Assembly (NCBI GenBank): GCA_021397845.1 | Contig: CM038053.1 | Coordinates: 146,776,041-146,840,040, forward strand | Length of the DNA stretch: 64,000 nt | Source: Areca catechu | Taxonomy: Eukaryota > Streptophyta > Magnoliopsida > Arecales > Arecaceae | Direction: 5' to 3' | The notes under the pieces: model-generated | What the model was told of the DNA's origin: nothing | The model's input: the letters and a program-made list of their open reading frames with translations, nothing else | Databases searched by the model: none | Shown here: positions 1 to 10,140 of the stretch, piece by piece | Numbering within the stretch: position 1 is the first letter of the stretch | How the letters are laid out: each line of letters starts with the position of its first letter | Program-made: the position numbers and the translations under genes

Positions 1-659
1 TGGGTGGAAGGAAGACTAAACAAAATAAAACGTTCAGATGATGCCCTAGAAAACAGGAATTTTGCTCGAGTGTCCACACTTGAAATTTGTCAAGTGTCGA
101 CACTTCGCCAAAGATCAAGTGTCAACACTTGGCCAAGAAAATTCCATGAAAATTCAGAAAAAATTTGCAAAAATAATGGGGACTTTAGTGAAGAGTTTAG
201 GACTTAACAAAAGTGATTTTGAGCACTAGAATTTGAATAGGGAGAGGATTTGAAGGAGTTCTAAGAGAATGGGTCAATGATTCCTAACTTTCTTCTAATC
301 ATACAAAATCTCTCTTCACTCAAGGGTTTGGTGAATACATCAGTTAATTGAATATTAGTACCAACAAATTCAAGCATCACATTAGAGTTATGCACATGAT
401 CTCTTATGAAGTGATATCTTATTTCAATGTGTTTACTTCTTGAATGTTGTACAGGATTCTTAGTTAAATTGATTGCACTAGTATTATCATATTTTATGGG
501 TGTCTTAGTTAGTTTGATGCAAAAATCTTCGAGTTGTTATTTGATCCATAGAATTTGATCACAATAGCTTCCAGCTGCTATATATTCAGCTTCTGTCGTA
601 GATAGAGCAACTAAATTCTGTTTCTTGCTACTCTATGAAATCAAATTGACATCAAGAAA
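1..659 (-). other. 3' tail of copy A pol and downstream non-coding DNA
   Basis: Bases 300-659 are decayed RNase H sequence; remnants such as the segment at 540-660 match copy B. Bases 1-300 are non-coding and include three copies of the GTGTCGACAC-type palindrome at 67-134. No intact gene is seen. Confidence 0.75.
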
Positions 660-1785
660 CTAACAAGTTTCACTAGTACTTTTTCGATCAAGTTTACACC
701 CAGCAAAATCAGTATCAGAATAAGCAATCAATTTAAATGAAGATTCTCTAAAATACCAAAGACCAATATTAATGGAGCCAGACATATATTTAAGTATGCA
801 TTTAATAGCCAAAAGATGAGATTCTTTAGGGTCATACTTATATCTTGCACACATACAAACACTGAACATAATATCTAGACTACTAGCATTTAGATATAAC
901 AATGAACCAATCATTCCTCTATATAACTTTCGATCGATAGGTTTACCAGATTCATCTTTGTCAAGTCTACAAGAGGATCTCATGGTGTACATAATGGCTT
1001 GGTGTTCTCCATCCCGAACTTCTTTAATATTTCTTTAGTGTACTTTGTTTTGTTGATGAAGATCCCTACCTTTGTTTGCTTTATCTGGAGTCCGAGGAAG
1101 AAGTTAAGTTCTCTTATCATGCTCATCTCGAACTCACCCTGCATTAACTTTGCAAACTCTTGACAAAGACATTCATTAGTAGCACTGAATATAATATCAT
1201 CCACAAAAACTTGTACTACTAAGAGATCATCATTATTCTTTTTCAAAAATAAAGTAGTATCTATATTACCTCTAGAAAAACCATTTTTAAGCAAGAAGGA
1301 ACTCAATCTATCATACCAGGCTCTTGGAGGTTATTTCAAACCATATAAAGCTTTATAGAGCTTAAACACATGGTTTGGAAATTCATGATTTTCAAAATCG
1401 AGGGTTGTTCAACATAAACTTCTTCTTTGATAAAACTATTTAAAAAGGAACTTTTGACATCCATCTGATATAATTTAAAATCCATAAAACATGAAAAGGC
1501 CAACAATAGTCTAATTGCTTCAAGTCTAGCAACAGGAGTAAAGGGTTCATCACAATCAATACCTTCCTACTGATTGTATCCTTTGACAACTAGTCAAGCT
1601 TTATTTCTAGTAACTATACCATTTTCATCAAGTTTATTTCTAAAAACCCATTTTGTGCCAATTATTGAAACATTAGTATGTCTATCAACCAAAGTCCAAA
1701 CATTATTTATTTTAAATTGATTTAATTTATCTTGCATAGCATTAATTCAATTACAATCATTTTCAGCTTCTTTAATAGATTTAAG
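660..1785 (-). pseudogene. copia RT and RNase H, copy A, broken
   Basis: Reverse transcriptase (RVT_2 type) and RNase H of the copy A polyprotein, which would copy the element RNA and degrade the template. The RT active site reads F-V-D-D at about 1196-1207; copy B has the usual Y-V-D-D. The two main frames overlap at 980-992, showing a frameshift between the RT thumb and RNase H. The N-terminal RT half (1307-1785) is recognisable only piecewise, for example the 'MDVKSFLN'-like and 'LKEIYG..QAP'-like segments, with stops between them. RNase H begins after the 'MYTMRSS...GMIGSLLYL' stretch. It lies downstream of integrase, as in copia and unlike gypsy. Not functional. Confidence 0.88.
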
Positions 1786-2660
1786 TTATATTTGAGAGAT
1801 AAAAGCTAAATAATTACATATATTTCTAAGAGATGAACGAGTACTTACTCCTTTTGATGGATCATCAATGATAAGTTCTTTTGGGTGTCCATGAGCATAC
1901 CTCCATTCTTTAGGTAGACTATTAGGCATTGATGTGTTTTCACTTTCTTGATCTTGTTCTCTTTCATTATTTTGATCATCTTTTTGTTCCTTGGTGGGTT
2001 CTTCATTGTTGCTTACTTCTTTTGTTCTTTTGGTACCTGTATCATTATCAGGAATATCTTCTTTTTTAGAAGATTTTTGGTTAGCGTTATCAAACACAAC
2101 ATGGATGGATTCTTCAACAACAAGTATCATTCTGTTGAAGTACCTATATACCTTGCTAGATGTAGAGTAGCCTAAAACGATACCCTCATCTGACTTGGCA
2201 TCAAATTTGCTTAGATTATCCTTGCCATTATTTAAGATGAAGCAACGGCATCCAAAAATATGAAAATATTTGATTGAAGGTTTTCTACCTTTGCAAAGCC
2301 CATAAGGTGTTTTCTTTAAAATAGGTCGGATCAAAATATGATTTAAAACGTAACATGCAGAGTTTATGGCTTCCATCAAAAAATATCTAGGTAAATCATT
2401 TTTACAAAGCATGATGCATAGCATTTCTTCAAGAGTTCTATTTTTTCTTTTACCATCCCATTTTATTATGGTGTCATAGGTGCAGAAAAGTTGTGATAAA
2501 TGCCATTTTCATCACAAAACTTTTCAAAATCAAAATTTTTGAATTCTGTGCCACGATCACTTCTTAACAAGATGATTGAAATACCTTTTTTATTTGAAAG
2601 TCTTTTATGAAATCTGATAAATGCAGAAAAAGTTTCATCTTTGTGTGTTAAAAACATCAC
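1786..2660 (-). pseudogene. copia integrase, copy A, broken
   Basis: Integrase core and C-terminal extension, which would insert the cDNA into the genome. The frame at 2466-2660 holds the second catalytic Asp in 'LRSDRGTEF' and ends at a stop right after 'NFSAPMTP', just before the expected 'QQNGVVERKN' glutamate segment. The frame at 1786-2424 continues with the 'LPRYF..EAIN.ACYVLNH' stretch, the 'GCRCFILNN' segment and a long acidic, E/Q/N-rich linker before RT. This is the SIRE arrangement. The first catalytic Asp region (about 2700-2760) is out of frame. Disabled by stops and frameshifts. Confidence 0.9.
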
Positions 2661-2978
2661 CCATGTAAAACATGAGAAATCGTCTACAATGACTAGACCT
2701 ACTTCTTACCTTCCAAACTAGATATTCTAGTCAGCACAAAGAGGTCCATATGAAGTAATTCTAAGGATCTAGATGTGGAGATTACTCCTTTAAGTGTAAA
2801 AGATGATTTTGTTTATTTTTCAAGCTGACAAGCAGTACAAATCTTATCCTTTTCAAAACTAAGTTTTGGCAAAACTTTTATCAAATCCTTTTTGCAAAGT
2901 TTTGAAAGAAAAATGCATGCTGGCATGTCCTACTCTACGATGCCAAAGCCAACTAGTTTCATTGATCTTGGCTTCCAT

Positions 2979-3380
2979 TCATACTAGGCATTGACCATTT
3001 TGAATAGGAAGATTATCAAGATAAACCATATAAATATTGCCTTGCCTATGACCAATAAATTTGATGCCATTGACATCTAGACTAGAAACAATGCACGTAG
3101 AAGATTCAAAAATAACTTTAAAATCTTTATCACAAAATTGAATAATGCTAAGTAAATTATGCTTCAAACCATCAATATATAAAACATTATCTATATAAAT
3201 AGAGGGGGTGATATGGACTTTACCAATTCCAACAATCATGCCTTTTCCATTATCATCGAAAGTTACATTACCACTGTTTTGGTATTCGAGTGATGAGAAC
3301 TGCTCCACATCTCCAGTCATGTGCCTTGAGCAACTGCTGTCAAGGTACCACATTTTTTTTTTGTTGGTTGCAAGGCACAC
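2979..3380 (-). pseudogene. copia protease and GAG-pre-integrase region, copy A
   Basis: Retroviral-type aspartic protease that would cleave the polyprotein. The active-site segment reads W-Y-L-D-S-S-C-S-R-H-M-T-G-D about 10 residues in. The family normally has D-S-G here, and copy B does have D-S-G, so copy A carries a Gly to Ser change in the catalytic triad motif as well as truncation. The rest ('NVLYIDGLKHNLLSIIQFCD', 'GIKFIGHRQGNIYMV') is the usual stretch leading to the zinc-binding GAG-pre-integrase domain, which is cut off by a stop at 2979. Confidence 0.9.
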
Positions 3381-3428
3381 CTATAGCATAAATCAGGTGG
3401 AGACTTTAGGTACCCATGTCATCTTGGG

Positions 3429-4165
3429 TCATTTAAGGTTAGTGCTAATGGTTCCTTTTGGAACCCAAACTTTTCTAACTTTACTTAATTTCCTTTTATT
3501 ACATGAATAAGATTTATGTCCTACAATGCCACAAGTATAACAAGTAATTGAAGATGATGCAGGCACAAAAAAATTCTTGAAAAACTTTTGTTGGTTATGT
3601 ATTTTGAAACCCAAACCAGCCTTGTTAAAAATAGCTCTTTGGTTATTTAAAAATATATTAAGTTTTTTAGAACTGTAAGTAAATTTTTCAAAAAAAGATT
3701 TCAATTTTTCAAGTTCATCTTTGTACTTCTTATTTTCTTGCAAAATCTCTTTGTTTTGTTTAGTGAAATCTTTAGTTGATGCAAAAGTATTTTTTTTTTT
3801 CAAAGCATCCTTTTCTTTTTCCAAAAGAATAATTTGATCATTTAACTTTTTGTTCTTTTGAAGCAAGCAATCATTTTCAAATTAACATTTATTATTTGTT
3901 TTGACCAAATCCAGATTTTGTTTCTTTAATTCTTTGTGCTTCGATTTAAGTTTTTAAAATTCAATAACAAGTTCATTAAAAACTTCATGCAGTTCATCAA
4001 AAGTAAACTCTTCTTCAGGTTCAGCTAGTACCTCATCATTGTTGGCCATTAGATAGAAATTTGCAACCTCTTGCTATTCTTCTTCGGAGCTTGAATCCTC
4101 GCTGTTGCTCCAGGTTGCCATCACAGCTTTCTTTCTTAATCTTCTTCTGCTTTTCTATAGTACGG
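3429..4165 (-). pseudogene. gag C-terminal coiled coil and second CCHC knuckle, copy A
   Basis: C-terminal part of SIRE gag. A Lys/Glu/Asn-rich coiled-coil stretch ('LQKNKKLNDQIILLEKEKDA') is followed by a CX2CX4HX4C knuckle, C-Y-T-C-G-I-V-G-H-K-S-Y-S-C, which would bind the element RNA. It then runs into 'KVRKVWVPKGT', typical just before protease in this lineage. Copy B keeps a longer frame here (189 aa) beginning with an acidic 'MANNDEVLSEPEEEF' segment. In copy A that N-terminal part (3867-4040) carries stops. Confidence 0.88.
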
Positions 4166-5091
4166 GCAGTCCAACTTGAAGTGACCGGGTTTCTTGCATT
4201 CAAAACAAGTGGGCTGCTCCTTTTCTTTCTCTTTATCCTTCTCTTTGCTAGGCTCTCCCTTTTGAGGTTTCTTCTTGAAGTTGTATTTCTTCTTTCTCAT
4301 GAACCTCCTAAACTTTCTTGCTATAAGAGAGTTTCATCTTCTTCATATTCTTCTTCAGAATCTTCACTTGATTCTTCTTTATTGATGGACTTAAAAGCTA
4401 TTACTTTCTTCTTCTTGTCATAATCCATAGTCTTTTGTTTTAAGGAAAGCTCATAGGTCATCAATGAGCTTAAGAGTTGCTCGAGAGGAAGAGTGTTGAC
4501 ATCCTTGGCTTCTTCTATTGCAATGAACTTAGCATCCCAAGAAGTCGGAAGAGACCTGAGAAGTTTATTGACAAGTTCACCATTAGAAATAATCTTTCTT
4601 AAACTTTTCATGCCATTCAAAATATTAGTGAACCTAGTATATATTTCACTAATAGATTCAGTAGGTTCCATCTTCAACATTTTATATGTGTGAATGAGCA
4701 TGTTAACTTTAGTAGTTTTCACTTGATGTGTACCCTCATCGGTAACTTCAAGTGTATCCCATATTTTCTTTACGAAGAGACAATTTAATATTCTATTGAA
4801 TTCGCTTGGATCTAAAACGCAAAACAATAGATTCATAGCCTTAGCATTAAGCTCTATTTGCTTAATGTCATTCTTATCCCAATCATCTTTTATTTTAGGA
4901 GTGGGAATGCCATTAATCAACATAGTATGCTGATAAGGACCCTTAACAATAGTCCTCCAAAGATTAAAATCAAGAGCTTGAATTAAAATGCACATACGTG
5001 TCTTCCAATACGTGTAGTTGGTGCCATTGAACAATGGGGGACGGTTATAGGCTTGACCTTCTACTATACCCATACTTATTGGGGCTATCAT
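4166..5091 (-). pseudogene. copia gag (UBN2 type), copy A, frameshifted
   Basis: Capsid/nucleocapsid protein of a copia element (gag-polypeptide, UBN2 family). The ATG at 5091 lies 42 bases inside the PBS, so there is almost no leader. 'GTNYTYWKTRMCILIQALD' and 'WDTLEVTDEGTHQVKTTK' are the conserved gag segments. The frame stops at 4321 after an acidic run, where copy B reads on through 'MALIARKFRRFM'. The cause is a small deletion. Downstream of the break, at about 4166-4215, the first zinc knuckle C-F-E-C-K-K-P-G-H-F-K-L-D-C is still complete. In B its last Cys is Tyr. Confidence 0.92.
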
Positions 5092-5132
5092 GGTCTTTCA
5101 CTCAAGATCGTTGGACCTATAAATAGGGTACC

Positions 5133-5147
5133 GTTGATCTGATACTA
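5133..5147 (-). other. primer binding site, copy A (decayed)
   Basis: On the minus strand it reads TAGTATCAGATC, a mutated version of the initiator-Met PBS TGGTATCAGAGCC. It lies directly inside the LTR edge at 5150. Confidence 0.75.
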
Positions 5148-5702
5148 CTTATTGCCCAGAAATGGAGCGCAAGAGGGGGTGAATTGGGTCTTTCAAAAAT
5201 TAAAACAATTATGTGCTTGGTCAAGAAGTGTTTGTGAGCAATGTAAATAACTAAATGATTTGCAGCAGATAACAATAAATTAATTATAAAAAATAAAGAG
5301 CAAGAAATAAGGAAAGCAATCAAACACAAACACCAAGTTTTATAGTGGTTCGGTGCAAACCAGGCACCTACGTCCACTCCCCAAGCTACCCTTAAGAATT
5401 CCACTATAATCATTCCAAGATTATAGCCGACTTGTTTTACAAGGCTCACAATCAAAACCCAAGTTGGTTTTGTCACCTAGGCTCACCAACAATCTTTACA
5501 ACTTGTTTTGTCTTCGAGCTCACAAGTCAAACCCTAGTTGGTTTTGTCCCTTTGGCTCTGCAATAACCACAACAACCTACTTCCAAGAAACCCTTGAAAG
5601 CTATGTCAACAGAGTATAGAGATAAATATTTAAATTAAAAACATAATCAAACTCTCTTCTAGAGTAGAATATGGAAGCTATGAGGCTCTTGAAGATGCTT
5701 GT

Positions 5703-7161
5703 TGGTGGGGACACCAGAGGCACCAGAATAAGACAGAGACTTTTCAACCCTTAGTGGATTGATCAATAACTTATGAGTCCATCTGTAATAAGGGCTTATC
5801 CCATCTAAGTCCATTTTAGTTATTATTTGAGTCTTTTGAGTTGTTATTTCAGTTCTGTACTAGTCAGCTCATGTTGAGCTAGTTCAGTCCAATGCTAGTC
5901 AGCTCATGTTGAGCTAATTTTATTTTTTTTGAGTCCTGTCCAAGTACACTGAAAACTCAAGACTACATCATATAGGTGAAGACCAAGTCCAACTAGATTG
6001 AAGATATGGAAGTATAGCCCAAGTCCCACCCAGCTTGAAGATTTGAAGACCCTAGGAGAAAAATCAGAAACCCTGATTCCTTGCAGATGCCCTCCAGATG
6101 CCCAGATTCTCTTCCAAATGCCAAAGTATATTCATAGATCAAGGAATCCATGATTTTAAAGGTCCATATACATCCTAGCCCAAAGAAATCAAGTCTAGGC
6201 GCCAAGCCCAAGCCCCTAAGAAGCAAGATACCAGGAATATTCCTGCTACCTGGCTACCAGGCCACCCCATCTTCCAAAGGCCCTAACCCATGCACCCGAG
6301 CCCCTTTGGGCTAGCCCCTTGCTGCTCTTAGAAGCCTAGCATGCCCCCTAGGCATCCTTAAAGTGTTGACCTAGTCAAGAGAATTTTTAGGATTTTTTCT
6401 ACCTAATGTTTCCTTATTTTCTGCTAGGGTTGAGAGGGAAAAGGAATCCTAAGTAAAGTCTAATGTACCCTTACTTGGGGCCCAAGGCTAAGAGTCTATT
6501 TAAAAGACCGTAGTCTCTTGTATAAAGATTGATTTTGATATATGAAATAAACCTTGAGTTCTTCTATTGCTTTGAGTATTACCCTGCTGTGTGCTTAAAG
6601 GGGTGTGAGAGTTTTCTTCTTCCCGGTGCTACAACCATCTTCCTGCCGCCAGCCAACCTTCCAGAACCCTGGCCGCCCACTTCAAAAGACACCTTTTCTT
6701 TGCTATTTTCCTTTATTTCTTTGTTCCCTTGTGAGTTTTCTAACCCCTGACAGGTCATTTGCAGGTTCCTGAGTTCCTACGAATCAAACGACTCCAGCCA
6801 AGCCTCAATCGGACCACCGACCAGAAAGTCGGGTATCCATGGGTCTTTGGCTCGATTTTCTAGGCCGTATCCATCGAGGAATGAGAGATCCCTTTGCTAC
6901 GATCTTTATCGAGCACTTCAAATATTGTCAGGTACACCCCCTCTACCTCCAGTAATTATATTGTATGAGAACATGCCCTAACCGAGGCTTCTCAGCCCTG
7001 ACGATCCTTCTTTAATACTTTTCTAGGTTCTAATCTGCATGCTTGACTTCAAAATTTCATTCATAATTTCCTACAATTAATTTTGATCTGAAATTCATAA
7101 ATTAATTACCTAACCGCACGTATAAAATATAAATAATTGCATGCATATTAGTCCCGCATCA
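5703..7161 (+). repeat. Element C 5' LTR
   Basis: 1459 bp, TGGTGGGGACACC to GTCCCGCATCA. It contains two copies of a 35-bp repeat at 5863-5916 (the 3' LTR has three) and a TATA-like TATTTAAAAG at 6498. Confidence 0.95.
6498..6507 (+). promoter_or_regulatory. Putative TATA box, element C 5' LTR
   Basis: TATTTAAAAG, conserved at the matching place in the 3' LTR (10972). It marks the likely U3/R boundary region of a Pol II promoter. Inferred from position and sequence only. Confidence 0.5.
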
Positions 7162-7163
7162 TT

Positions 7164-7176
7164 TGGTATTAGAGCT
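7164..7176 (+). other. Primer binding site, element C
   Basis: TGGTATTAGAGCT, two bases inside the LTR end. One base away from the initiator-Met tRNA complement TGGTATCAGAGC. Confidence 0.85.
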
Positions 7177-8049
7177 TAGATTAGGGCTTGTTTTCTGTAA
7201 TTTTTTTAGTTCATATATGCTCTGTTATTTTAATTATTTCTCCCTTCTCAGAACTTCAAAAATTCTGAATTTTTTTTTTCTATATTGAACATAATTCAAT
7301 GTAATCTCAAGAATTTCTTCAGATTTTATTTCAGTCTGTATATTTTCTGCAAGCCGAAATACAGCCTACAAATTTTTGGCTCTATTTTTTTTCAGCAAGA
7401 CAAGTTTGGAAGTTTTAGGGTTTTGTTTAGTATTTTTGCATATCTTTTAATTTTAGTATATTTCCTGCATAATAGGTCATAATTTTTAAGTTTTCTTCTA
7501 TTTAAGAAAATACCAAAATATAAAACAAAAAAAATTACATATTCTCTAAAAATACGAAAAACATCTAAACCCTAATTTGCATCCTCATCTGCCTGCCATC
7601 ATTGCATAATCTACCTTTAGGGGCACTCTTGCTATGTCAGATGGGGGGAGGATTTGATCACCTCTCCTTAGCCCAAAACCACATCCCCTGCATTCGGTCC
7701 CAAGCCTAACTAAAAATTGATTAGACATAATTTGACCTAGTGGGCTAGGGACACCAACTGGTCGGGTCCGGGCTAGTGTTAGATCAATGTGTCAAGTTAA
7801 CCTGTGTGTGCCTTTTGCTTAGTGTCTAGAACGTTGGTTCAGGGATTCAGTCCCTAAGGGCTTGTGTGCTGGTCTGCCTACCTGGCCAATCTCTGATTGG
7901 TGTCTAGGCTTGGCAATCAGGGACCTAACACTCCCCTTATACCTGCCTAGCTGAGTACAGGGTTACTATAGGCTAGTTTGCCACCCTGATTGAGCATCTA
8001 GTTTGGACTCTACGTCTAGTCAGCTGTAGTCGGTCTGATCGAGTCTTGC
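7177..8049 (+). other. Element C untranslated leader
   Basis: About 870 bp with no ORF. It contains a conserved hairpin at 7876-7909: outer stem GCCTA/TAGGC, inner stem CCAAT/ATTGG, loop CTCTG. The same hairpin type is found in the leaders of D, E and K. Further TGTCTAG motifs lie at about 7823 and 8015. Confidence 0.7.
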
Positions 8050-8679
8050 TTGAGCACTAGATCAGGGGTTTTATATCACCCACCTCCTTCACAAATGGCT
8101 GAATCCATGGATCATCTTGATGCTAAAATTGATGCCCTTGGAGAGAGGTTAGTCCAATCCATCAATTGTAAACTTGATCAACTAGATGCCCGACGAGGAA
8201 CCCTAGAGAAAACCCATAGGACTCAGACTAGATCCAAACCTGAGCTACCTTTACCCAAATTATATGAACCTAGAACCTATGTACCCAAAACCTATGAACA
8301 TAGGTCCTATGCACCCACTTCCTATAAACCTAGTATACCCACAACCTATAGATCTTATAACTCCAAATCCTATGACTCTAGAACCTATGAACCCATAGCC
8401 CATGAGCCCAGTAGACCCAAGACCCATAGAGCTGACCCAAAATCCTTTAACTCCCGATCCTATAATTCCATGACCCATAGATCTGCGCCCTTGTCCTTTG
8501 AGCCTAGGGAGCCCATAACCCCTAGGTATCAGCCTAGTACTAGTCATGTTCCCCCTAGTCAACTTGAATACCGTAGGACTAATACCCCCAAATCTGAACC
8601 TAGTAGTAAGCCACTACCCCTTAGTCAACCTGAACCTACTAGGATTAGTGCCCATACTCAGAAACTGGGACCTAGCTAA
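8050..8679 (+). pseudogene. Element C gag-like protein with Tyr/Pro repeats
   Basis: N-terminal gag relative, recognised because its first residues (S-T-R-S-G-V-L-Y) match the start of the element D gag (M-S-T-R-N-G-V-P-Y). A 'MDHLDAKIDALGERL' coiled-coil stretch follows, as in chromovirus gag. The start codon is TTG where D has ATG, so initiation is probably lost. From about residue 75 the protein is low-complexity, with many Y-x-P/Y-E-P/S-Y units replacing the globular gag domain and zinc knuckle, which I do not see. It stops at 8679, 33 bp before the next frame, and the two may once have been one ORF. Function of the repeat unknown. Confidence 0.65.
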
Positions 8680-8712
8680 TTTTTCCTTAGTCGACCTTCC
8701 CCTAGCATCCCT

Positions 8713-9471
8713 TTGATTGACAAGGCTTACATTAAAGCGGAAATATATGAAGTTGTTGTGAGCTTAGTGGGTGAGTATGTGGGAGAAGAGGAGACACCTT
8801 TAGTAGACCTCGAATTAGCTAACTTAGTAGATACCCAGGTAGAAACCAACCCAGACCTAGTTGACCTTGACCACATCCAACCCAAAGCTATAGTGGAAGA
8901 ACAAATAGAGAAAGAAAACCTAGGTACTGCTGCTCGAGCCTTACCTAAACAAACCATAGAGGAGAGCCAAATTATAGAGTCTAGTCCAAAAATACAGGAA
9001 CCAGAAGAATTTATTAAGGACCTGATCTCTTTGAATCAATACCCTCAGGATGAGCCCCCTCCTATAGTTTCCATTAAGGACCTCTTCCCCAAAATTGGTG
9101 ACCCATCCTTCCATTATGCAAACCCTGTAGATATAGCTCAACCTCATAAGGTTAACCTCATTAGCCTAGGATTAGTCCCTGATGCCCCTTCTTTTATCCT
9201 ACTTTATGCAACTAATCTTGAACCTTTTTTCTTACCCTACCAGACTAATTCTGAATCCACTTCCTATTTTCTGTTCTTTCCAGACACCTCCAGCATTTCT
9301 AGGATCATTAGATTGCATTTAGCTGAGACTAGCATACTGCATGCATTCATCATGCATGTTAGGTTTGCATCTTACTTCTGGCATACTCTTTGGAATTTGT
9401 TAGGAGCCCATTGTAAGTTTTCATGTGCATGTCAAGCTAGGATCAAATCTAGAGAACCTATAATCTCTTAG
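8713..9471 (+). CDS. Unrecognised acidic ORF of element C
   Basis: A 252-residue frame without a domain I recognise. The first 140 residues are rich in Glu, Asp, Val and Pro ('EEETPLVDLELANLVD', 'IQEPEEFIKDLISLNQYP'), and the last 100 are hydrophobic and Cys/Phe-rich. It occupies the place where protease and RT should be, between gag and the integrase C-terminus. No D-S/T-G, Y-x-D-D or D-D-E motif is visible. It starts just after the gag-like frame ends. It may be an extended gag tail, or junk held open by chance. No start signal supports independent translation. Confidence 0.4.
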   Translation: MIDKAYIKAEIYEVVVSLVGEYVGEEETPLVDLELANLVDTQVETNPDLVDLDHIQPKAIVEEQIEKENLGTAARALPKQTIEESQIIESSPKIQEPEEFIKDLISLNQYPQDEPPPIVSIKDLFPKIGDPSFHYANPVDIAQPHKVNLISLGLVPDAPSFILLYATNLEPFFLPYQTNSESTSYFLFFPDTSSISRIIRLHLAETSILHAFIMHVRFASYFWHTLWNLLGAHCKFSCACQARIKSREPIIS

Positions 9472-9599
9472 GTTTAGGTCTAAAGAGTTTAATAAAATTT
9501 TCTTCCATAGGAATGCAGAGTCGAGTCTGTTAGGTGTAGGTTTGAGTCCTTTGCATCATCTTGTTAGGAGTCTGCATATGGCCAGCATGTTCACCACCT

Positions 9600-10110
9600 G
9601 CACTAATTTTAAAAGAAACTGGCTAATTTCCTGAAGAAAGGTCAAGGAATTTGATGAAGTGGATTCTATCTTGGTTAGGCTTAGGCCTAAAAGAAGCTTC
9701 ATGCTCGCAGAGTCAGACCTTTTAAAGTGATAGAGAAGGTTGGATCAAATGCCTAGGTGTTAGACTTGCCTTCAAATTTGGGCATTAGTTCTACCTTCAA
9801 TATTACAGACCTGGTTGAGTACAAGGACCCGACAGCGATACGTAGTGAGGCCTTTGACATATTCCCTCCTATTGTGAGTGACCCTAATCCAGAGTGTCCA
9901 CTAACAAATTTTGCCTGAGAGAAGAGAACGGATCGAGCGTATACTGGATGATCAAGCCATCATGACCTAGGGCCACGGCTATCAAAGCTTCCTGGTCCGA
10001 TGGCAAGGCTGTCCAAAGTTGGACGATTCATGGATTTCTCGAGAGGACATGCAATGCCTCAACCCAGACCTTCTCGAGAGATATGTGAGCCAGTCTGATC
10101 TTCACTCGAC
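9600..10110 (+). pseudogene. Integrase C-terminus and chromodomain, element C
   Basis: Remnant of the 3' end of a chromovirus pol. Segments readable in shifting frames are 'VRLRPKRS' (about 9678), 'RRVRPFKVIEKVGSNA' with a stop replacing Tyr (about 9705-9755), 'TFNITDLVEYKD' (about 9800), and a chromodomain. The chromodomain contains 'ERIERILDDQ', one TAG, then 'GYQSFLVRWQG' and 'DDSWISREDM' (about 9920-10060). Chromodomains on chromovirus integrases are thought to steer insertion to heterochromatin. The catalytic core is missing. Element D has the same tail. Confidence 0.85.
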
Positions 10111-10129
10111 ATGGTCGAGTTCCTCCCAC

Positions 10130-10140
10130 CCTGGGAGAAT
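10130..10140 (+). other. Polypurine tract, element C
   Basis: CCTGGGAGAAT directly before the 3' LTR. Element D has CCCCGGGAGAAT at the same place. Confidence 0.75.

Larger units (their letters stand above)
1..5149 (-). mobile_element. SIRE-type Ty1/copia internal region, copy A (partial)
   Basis: This is the internal part of a minus-strand SIRE-lineage copia element. Reading from 5149 down, the order is PBS, gag, CCHC, protease, integrase, RT and RNase H, which is the copia order. The low-coordinate end runs out of the window. Bases 1-300 match 15427-15720 of copy B, so the same non-coding tail follows RNase H in both copies. All frames are broken. Its 5' LTR is the one at 5150-12577, which is also the 3' LTR of copy B. 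Confidence 0.93.

Noticed and set aside
8260..8562. 100-residue Gly/Ser-rich minus frame
   Set aside because: Antisense of the Tyr/Pro repeat of element C gag; low complexity.
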